From: Desulfobacterales bacterium
Lineage (GTDB): Bacteria > Desulfobacterota > Desulfobacteria > Desulfobacterales > JAEINQ01
NCBI GenBank assembly: GCA_016342285.1
Contig: JAEINQ010000039.1
Span: 1 to 64,000, forward strand
Length of the DNA: 64,000 nucleotides
Reading direction: 5' to 3'
How positions within the stretch are numbered: position 1 is the first letter of the stretch; each line of letters starts with the position of its first letter. Shown here piece by piece: positions 58,663 through 64,000 of the stretch. Made by a program: the position numbers and the translations under genes. The notes under the pieces are model-generated. The model was not told where the DNA came from, searched no databases, and saw nothing but the letters and a program-made list of their open reading frames with translations.

Positions 58663-58991
58663 AATGGGCTATGTTTGAGCAATAAAACGGGCCGATGGGA
58701 ATGGTGTTCCGGCGCGGAATGCCATTTGTAAGGTGCTATATCTGAATGATTACGGAATATTGGCGGAGATGGCAAACAGTCCTCGGTCCATCCGTGTAGC
58801 CTCCTCAGTAGAGGGTTATGGGCGTCATTCCTCTATAAATCCATGTGGTGAGTCTGGGATGATGGCTACCACGCTGATCACTATTGCTGCCGCCTTTGGG
58901 CCATAGTGACGAATTTTATTTTTTGTGGTAAGGGTTCCTTAATTCTTATCTGACCGATGAAATTCAGATCTTGGCTATAAGGAACATTTGA

Positions 58992-59150
58992 ATGATTCGC
59001 ATCTGGAATCGGTTGATCCCTCTTTTTGCTGCTCTGCTTACTTTCGCCCTTTCCGCCCAAGGAGCCGCGGACCAAAGTGTGGCCCTGGCGGTTGGAAACA
59101 GTGACTACAAGTCCTCCCCCTTGAAAAATCCGGCGAAGGATTACACGCTA
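58992..59150 (+). pseudogene. N-terminal fragment of a secreted caspase-like (peptidase C14) protein
   Basis: Signal peptide then VALAVGNSDYKSSPLKNPAKD, the N-terminal caspase-fold strand; the ORF ends soon after. Confidence 0.6.
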
Positions 59151-59181
59151 CAAAACATTCTCGTGAGAAAATGGTGGTGCT

Positions 59182-59886
59182 ATGAATTGTCATTTTAAGG
59201 CCGCAATGGCGCATTTTTTCTTCTTTATATTGCCGGTATTCGTCTTTGCCGGCCCTGTCCCAGATACCGGGCAGACCAAGTGCTACAACGCTACCGTCGA
59301 GATTCCCTGCCCACAGCCAGGCGAGGCCTTTTACGGCCAGGACGCCCAGTACAAGGGGCCGGTGCGCTCCTACTCCAAGCTGGGGCAAAACGGGGTGACG
59401 CTGCCAGATTCCGCTACCCAGGCCGAGGGCTGGATCATGACCCGCGACAACGTCACCGGCCTCATCTGGGAGGTTAAAACCAACAAGGACGGCACAAAAA
59501 ACTATGCCAATCCCAACGATGCCGACAACACCTACAACTGGTACGACAGCAACCCAGCGACCAATGGGGGAAACCCCGGTACCGCCAGCAGCACAGACAC
59601 CGAGGACTTCATCGGCGCGCTGAACGCGGCCAACTTCGCCGGTTTTTCAGACTGGCAGCTGCCGACGATCAAAGAACTCTCCACTTTGGTCAACAGCGCC
59701 ATCCCCAACCCGGGGCCGACCATCGATACGACATGGTTTCCGTCAACGGGGTCTGGTATTTTCTGGTCGTCTATTACCGACGCCGGCTCGGGCTACGCGT
59801 GGTCCGTGTACTTCAGCGACGGCAGAGTCAACAGCAGCACTAAGGTGGGTAGCTTATATGTGCGCGCCGTTCGCGCCGGACAGTGA
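59182..59886 (+). CDS. Secreted DUF1566 (Lcl C-terminal-like, CLec-fold) protein, candidate DGR target
   Basis: TGLIWEVKTNKDGTKNY...GFSDWQLPTIKELSTLVNSAI...FWSSITDAGSGYAWSVYFSDGRVNSSTKVGSLYVRAVRAGQ. Confidence 0.88.
   Translation: MNCHFKAAMAHFFFFILPVFVFAGPVPDTGQTKCYNATVEIPCPQPGEAFYGQDAQYKGPVRSYSKLGQNGVTLPDSATQAEGWIMTRDNVTGLIWEVKTNKDGTKNYANPNDADNTYNWYDSNPATNGGNPGTASSTDTEDFIGALNAANFAGFSDWQLPTIKELSTLVNSAIPNPGPTIDTTWFPSTGSGIFWSSITDAGSGYAWSVYFSDGRVNSSTKVGSLYVRAVRAGQ
59761..59883 (+). repeat. VR-like segment 1 at the 3' end of the DUF1566 gene
   Basis: Homologous to 60521-60658; differences concentrated in variable codons; shared 3' end TATGTGCGCGCCGTTCGCGCCGGACAG. Confidence 0.65.
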
Positions 59887-59915
59887 TTGACGCTTCGGCA
59901 CTTCAATCATTCGCG

Positions 59916-60116
59916 ATGGCCAGATACGAATATTTGCCAATATACAAGAAGGCCATGGAGATGTCTGTCTATGTCGAGGAAACCGTACGACATGTCAGGT
60001 GATACTACAAGTATGGCATCGGCGGCGATCTTCGCAACATTTCGCGTCAGATCATCCGCCTGGTTATCCGGGCCAATTCGACAAGGTTTCGCCCGTATTA
60101 CGGGAAAAAGCCTTAA
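59916..60116 (+). pseudogene. Broken avd-like gene (DGR accessory variability determinant)
   Basis: MARYEYLPIYKKAMEMSVYVEETVRHVR*YYKYGIGGDLRNISRQIIRLVIRANS then frame loss; internal TGA at 60000-60002. Confidence 0.75.
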
Positions 60117-60214
60117 AGGTTGGTGCCGATTTTTTCGTGATCGAGGAGACGGGGGACCGGAACGGTTTGTTACGGAAAGATGTGTTCACGAGGTCTATCG
60201 ATTTGGAGTTTGCT

Positions 60215-63200
60215 ATGCGTAAGATCGCTTTGGGGCTTCTTTTCTGGGTTCTCCTGCCCGTTTGCATTGCCGGAGCCGCCCTGGTGGACAATAGTGACGG
60301 CACAATCACGGACACCCAAACCGGACTGATGTGGCAAAAGGCAACGGCTCCCGTCACTTACACCTGGCAACAAGCCCTGGCGTATGCGGAAGGACTCACG
60401 CTTAGCGGGCATTCCGATTGGCGCCTGCCCAATCGAAACGAGCTGCAGACGTTGGTGGACTATCCCCGCACCAATCCGGCCATTGATCCCCTGCTGGCAC
60501 CTTACACGGTGTCGTCCGATTATTGGTCGTCTACTACCAACGCCAACAATGCGAACTACGCGTGGCTCGTGCTCTTCAGCAGCGGCAGCATCAGCTACGT
60601 CTACAAGTACGGAATTAAGTCAAATAGATACTATGTGCGCGCCGTTCGTGCCGGACAGTCTGGGTTATTGGGTGATTCGGTTATTTTGAGCGGAAAAGTC
60701 ATCGCCCGCGACATCCAGGGGAGTATCCTGGGGCCACTGGATGGGGTAACGGTCGGCACCGGAAGTGGTGAGTCGTTTACAACGGAAAGCACCGGAAGTT
60801 TTTCCCTCAATGGGTTGGCGGCGGGCAATATCGTGCTCACGGCGACCAAGGAGGGCTATTACCCGGCAACAGCCCAGGTTACGGTTTCTGCCGGGGACAA
60901 CAGCCAAAAGACGGTCTACATGACAGCCCAACCTGTGGAGAGTGGGTCCAAACCCAATACCGTCGGATTCGACTCGCCCCAGGGCTTGCACTTCGTCTCT
61001 GGCATGCCCGGAACGCTGGGACTTGAAGCAACGGTGGCATGGAACGGATCGCCGGGCGCAGTGCGGTTTTCGGTGGACGGGGTGTTCAATGACGCCGTGA
61101 CTCAGGATGTCGGCGGTGGGCTGGCGCGCGCAACGATCTCCATCCCGATTCCTACAACGCTCACCAGCACCACTGAAGTAATGATATCGGTCACCAACGG
61201 CGACGGGCAGACCAGCATCAGCGCCACCGGGGTGTTTTTCTATCCCTTTCTGGAAATTTTAAATCAGATTTCGGATATTTTGCCATCATGGGACCTGGCG
61301 GGGAAGACATATTTATCGGACACGGAGATATCCGCGAGCATTTGGAGTCTTGAAGACCCTTCAGGCGTTTTTAGATCCGAGGCGATTTTGGACTACCGTC
61401 AGACACTGGCGCTTGATGCGGTATCCGGGTCGCTTGTGATGGGATTGGCAGGATTTGTCGAGGGATCGACTACCCTTGAATATGCGGATGTCGAAAATTT
61501 ATCCGGTGCGCGTGGGGATGTGACCGGCACGATGACCTATTTCTTAAGGGGCACTGCAGCCCCGAAGGTTCAGGGAAATGTTGAGATCTCCGGGACCCTG
61601 AAATCCGGTTTTGGAGCGCCCGCCGTTTACGCGCTAAAGCTATTTCCTCCTGCAGTGCCGGTCGTTGACACCTTGCTGAAGGTTCCGGTAGTCAAAGACA
61701 TCATTAAAGCGCTGCGGTTGAGGCTCTTTCTAATCGGTGAGCTCGGACTCAACGGCACCTGGGCAGAAAACCAGAACTGCTGGCTTGGCACGGAAACCAT
61801 CGGGGGGTCCTTTACCTTGGGCGCCGAAATCCAAGCGCTAACCGACAAATGGGGCGCTGAATTGGGCGTTTATGCAGGCGGGACCGGAACACCGGATTTG
61901 GGCTTGTGTCCTCAGTTTTCGTTCGATGGTGTCACGATCAGGGGCTATATGGGGGTGTTTGCCAATGCCTACGTATATAACTTCTCCCAAGAATTCGGGT
62001 ACGAATTGACATTTGGGGCGGTCGATTCGGTCCAGGTTACTTCGCAATCGCTCCGTCTGGTGCCACTCAGCGAACCGACAGCAGGCTGGCAGCCGGTTGG
62101 GCAATCTTTGCTGATATGGGGCGAGCCGAATCGACTGCCGTTGACCAGTTCCATCATGTCCATGTCAGTTCAGACGTTAGAGCAGACATTGCCGGAAAGT
62201 GAAGTTAAGCTGCTCGAAAACGTGTTCGGCCTTGCCGGCCCATCACTGGCATCCGACAGCGATCAGACGATAATCCTGTTTGCCATGTATGACGCCGACA
62301 AACCATGGCATGCCGCGACGGACATCGCTCAGGTGGTTCTGCCCAATGAGGGAAGCGTTAGCATTTCACGAATCACCAATGACCTCGCTGCGGAGTTCAC
62401 GTCGCAGCTCGGCAAGACCGATGCCAACACCCTGCTCGGGGTTTGGTCCCGCGTGACCGGTGATATCTCCCAGACCGAAAGCCCTGAGCAGGTTTCCGCA
62501 CACCTGGAAATCGTCGCCTCGAATTACGACCGAAGCAGTCAAACCTGGGGGTCCGTGATCCCCTTGACGCAGAACACGGTCACAGATCGTGATCCACTGC
62601 CGGTTCATTTCGGGAATGTTCAGGGAGTGGTGTGGGTGCAAAACCAGGGGGAATCCACCGGCGGCGAACCATTAACCGGATATCGGCTGATGTATAGCGC
62701 CTGGACCGGTTCCGCATGGACCGCCCCCGCGGCACTGTGGGCGGACCAGAAATCGCTGCTGGACGTTTCTTTTGTGGCCGATGGCAACGGTCAGGGACAT
62801 GTCGTGTTCTCGGTGGATGAGGATAATGATGCCGACACTCAATCGGATCGCGAAATATACCATGTTCAGACACTGGCTGGGGCTTGGCAACCAGCCGCCC
62901 GGATTACGACCAATGCCATTGAAGATGCCATCCCTGTCTTGATCGCACCGGAGGGGACCCCGTTGTGTGTCTGGCGGCAAGGAGAAGATATCGTTTACGC
63001 CACAGTGGGTGATTGGACTCCAAAGACAGTCTATGCGCGTTACACGGCCGCCAACGCGGCACCAAGTCTTGCCGGGGTGACGCTTCCGGGCGGGGCGGCG
63101 ATCACCTATACGGTACAGGGGGCTCAAGGGATGGATATTTTCGCCGCTTTTTATGATGCCTTGCTTGACCAGTGGTCCCTGCCCCGGCAACTGACCCATG

Positions 63201-64000
63201 ACGAGCACGCCGAAAGCGCCCTGACCCTTGACTTTGATGGCACCGATCTGGTTGTGGCGTATCTAAAAACAATAACGGAACGCAGTGACAAGGATGTGGA
63301 AATCGACGGCCAAACCTACCATGTGGAAAACGTGCCGACCCCCGGCAGAACTGACCTGTATGTGTTGAAATATCGGTTGGGATATGACCTTGCTGTTTCA
63401 GCGGCGGCCGTGTCTTTTGAACCACAAAACCCGGTTCCGGGCACCGACGCCACGATCACGGCGGTTGTCGAAAACAAAGGGGATCTGCCGGTGGATGCCA
63501 TTATCACCCGGTTTTACCTTGGTGACCCCAACAGCGGCGGAACCCTCATCGGTGAAGCGACCGCGACCGAGCCCTTGATTCCGGGAGACACACGATTCGT
63601 CCAGGTCAACTGGTCTGTCCCACAAGAGCCGGCCACCCATGTAATTACCGTCGTGGTCGACCCAGCCCTAGCCATCGACGACCGTGACCGCAATAACAAT
63701 ACGGCGCAGGTGGCCGCCTGCAAACCCGATATTGCCATCGACCAGGCGATATCGAACCCCATGGGACCCTCCACGCGGCTGATCATCTTCAGAGTGGCCA
63801 ATCACGGAACGGTGCCTGCGACAGACATCCCAGTCACCGTCACCAGAGATGGAACGCCGGACCAGGTGCTGCATCAGGCAACGATCGATTCGCTGCCGGT
63901 GGATGCCACCTTCGATATGGCCTTCGAGTTGGAAACCAGTGGGGAGACGACGGAAAACGGCTACCTGATTTTGAATGCCATGGCCAATGCTGAAAAGGCC
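60215..64000 (+). CDS. Large secreted protein: N-terminal DUF1566 domain with VR-like segment, carboxypeptidase-regulatory-like domain, C-terminal CARDB-like repeats; runs off the right edge (partial)
   Basis: Frame open for 1262 codons from ATG (MRKIALGLLFWVLLPVCIAGAALVDNSDGTITDTQTGLMWQKA...) to the window end; absent from the ORF track because it has no stop. Confidence 0.9.
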   Translation, partial: MRKIALGLLFWVLLPVCIAGAALVDNSDGTITDTQTGLMWQKATAPVTYTWQQALAYAEGLTLSGHSDWRLPNRNELQTLVDYPRTNPAIDPLLAPYTVSSDYWSSTTNANNANYAWLVLFSSGSISYVYKYGIKSNRYYVRAVRAGQSGLLGDSVILSGKVIARDIQGSILGPLDGVTVGTGSGESFTTESTGSFSLNGLAAGNIVLTATKEGYYPATAQVTVSAGDNSQKTVYMTAQPVESGSKPNTVGFDSPQGLHFVSGMPGTLGLEATVAWNGSPGAVRFSVDGVFNDAVTQDVGGGLARATISIPIPTTLTSTTEVMISVTNGDGQTSISATGVFFYPFLEILNQISDILPSWDLAGKTYLSDTEISASIWSLEDPSGVFRSEAILDYRQTLALDAVSGSLVMGLAGFVEGSTTLEYADVENLSGARGDVTGTMTYFLRGTAAPKVQGNVEISGTLKSGFGAPAVYALKLFPPAVPVVDTLLKVPVVKDIIKALRLRLFLIGELGLNGTWAENQNCWLGTETIGGSFTLGAEIQALTDKWGAELGVYAGGTGTPDLGLCPQFSFDGVTIRGYMGVFANAYVYNFSQEFGYELTFGAVDSVQVTSQSLRLVPLSEPTAGWQPVGQSLLIWGEPNRLPLTSSIMSMSVQTLEQTLPESEVKLLENVFGLAGPSLASDSDQTIILFAMYDADKPWHAATDIAQVVLPNEGSVSISRITNDLAAEFTSQLGKTDANTLLGVWSRVTGDISQTESPEQVSAHLEIVASNYDRSSQTWGSVIPLTQNTVTDRDPLPVHFGNVQGVVWVQNQGESTGGEPLTGYRLMYSAWTGSAWTAPAALWADQKSLLDVSFVADGNGQGHVVFSVDEDNDADTQSDREIYHVQTLAGAWQPAARITTNAIEDAIPVLIAPEGTPLCVWRQGEDIVYATVGDWTPKTVYARYTAANAAPSLAGVTLPGGAAITYTVQGAQGMDIFAAFYDALLDQWSLPRQLTHDEHAESALTLDFDGTDLVVAYLKTITERSDKDVEIDGQTYHVENVPTPGRTDLYVLKYRLGYDLAVSAAAVSFEPQNPVPGTDATITAVVENKGDLPVDAIITRFYLGDPNSGGTLIGEATATEPLIPGDTRFVQVNWSVPQEPATHVITVVVDPALAIDDRDRNNNTAQVAACKPDIAIDQAISNPMGPSTRLIIFRVANHGTVPATDIPVTVTRDGTPDQVLHQATIDSLPVDATFDMAFELETSGETTENGYLILNAMANAEKA
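60521..60658 (+). repeat. VR-like segment 2, inside the large DUF1566 gene
   Basis: YWSSTTNANNANYAWLVLFSSGSISYVYKYGIKSNRYYVRAVRAGQ; 26 of 27 nt identical to segment 1 at its 3' end. Confidence 0.65.

Noticed and set aside
60000-60002. In-frame TGA in the avd-like ORF as a third selenocysteine codon
   Set aside because: The Avd fold has no redox active site there, the frame is lost again about 80 bp downstream, and no GG-loop hairpin was evident at SECIS distance; decay is more likely.

Overview
The window is 64 kb of GC-rich bacterial DNA. Gene content (selenocysteine formate dehydrogenase, many multidomain sensor kinases, DUF1566 proteins) suggests a Desulfobacterota-like genome; this is inference. 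Positions 1-44000 are mostly conserved chromosome: fdhA, thrS, rnd, a GcvT-SHMT fusion, a DinG-like helicase, fadD, a moxR/DUF58/transglutaminase operon, two-component systems and a DegP-type protease, interrupted by dispersed palindromic intergenic repeats. From about 44 kb the sequence turns accessory: an AT-rich helicase-like gene, a truncated histidine kinase, a Toprim/DUF3987 primase-helicase, a tRNA-Asp 3'-half scar, an iteron-like intergenic region, and a primase / radical-SAM fusion / HU operon. The right end carries a remnant of a diversity-generating retroelement (DGR): two DUF1566 target-like genes with homologous variable-region-like segments flanking a broken avd-like gene, and no reverse transcriptase in the window. 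Main findings: (1) two in-frame UGA codons that look like selenocysteine (fdhA, and a DsbA/FrnE-like protein with a U-P-W-C motif), each followed by a bSECIS-like hairpin and each split or truncated in the ORF track; (2) the DGR remnant; (3) a 778-aa hydrolase-like / radical-SAM fusion in an overlapping operon with an HU protein; (4) a GcvT-SHMT fusion; (5) several families of intergenic palindromic repeats. All assignments come from reading the sequence and recognising motifs; no searches were run.
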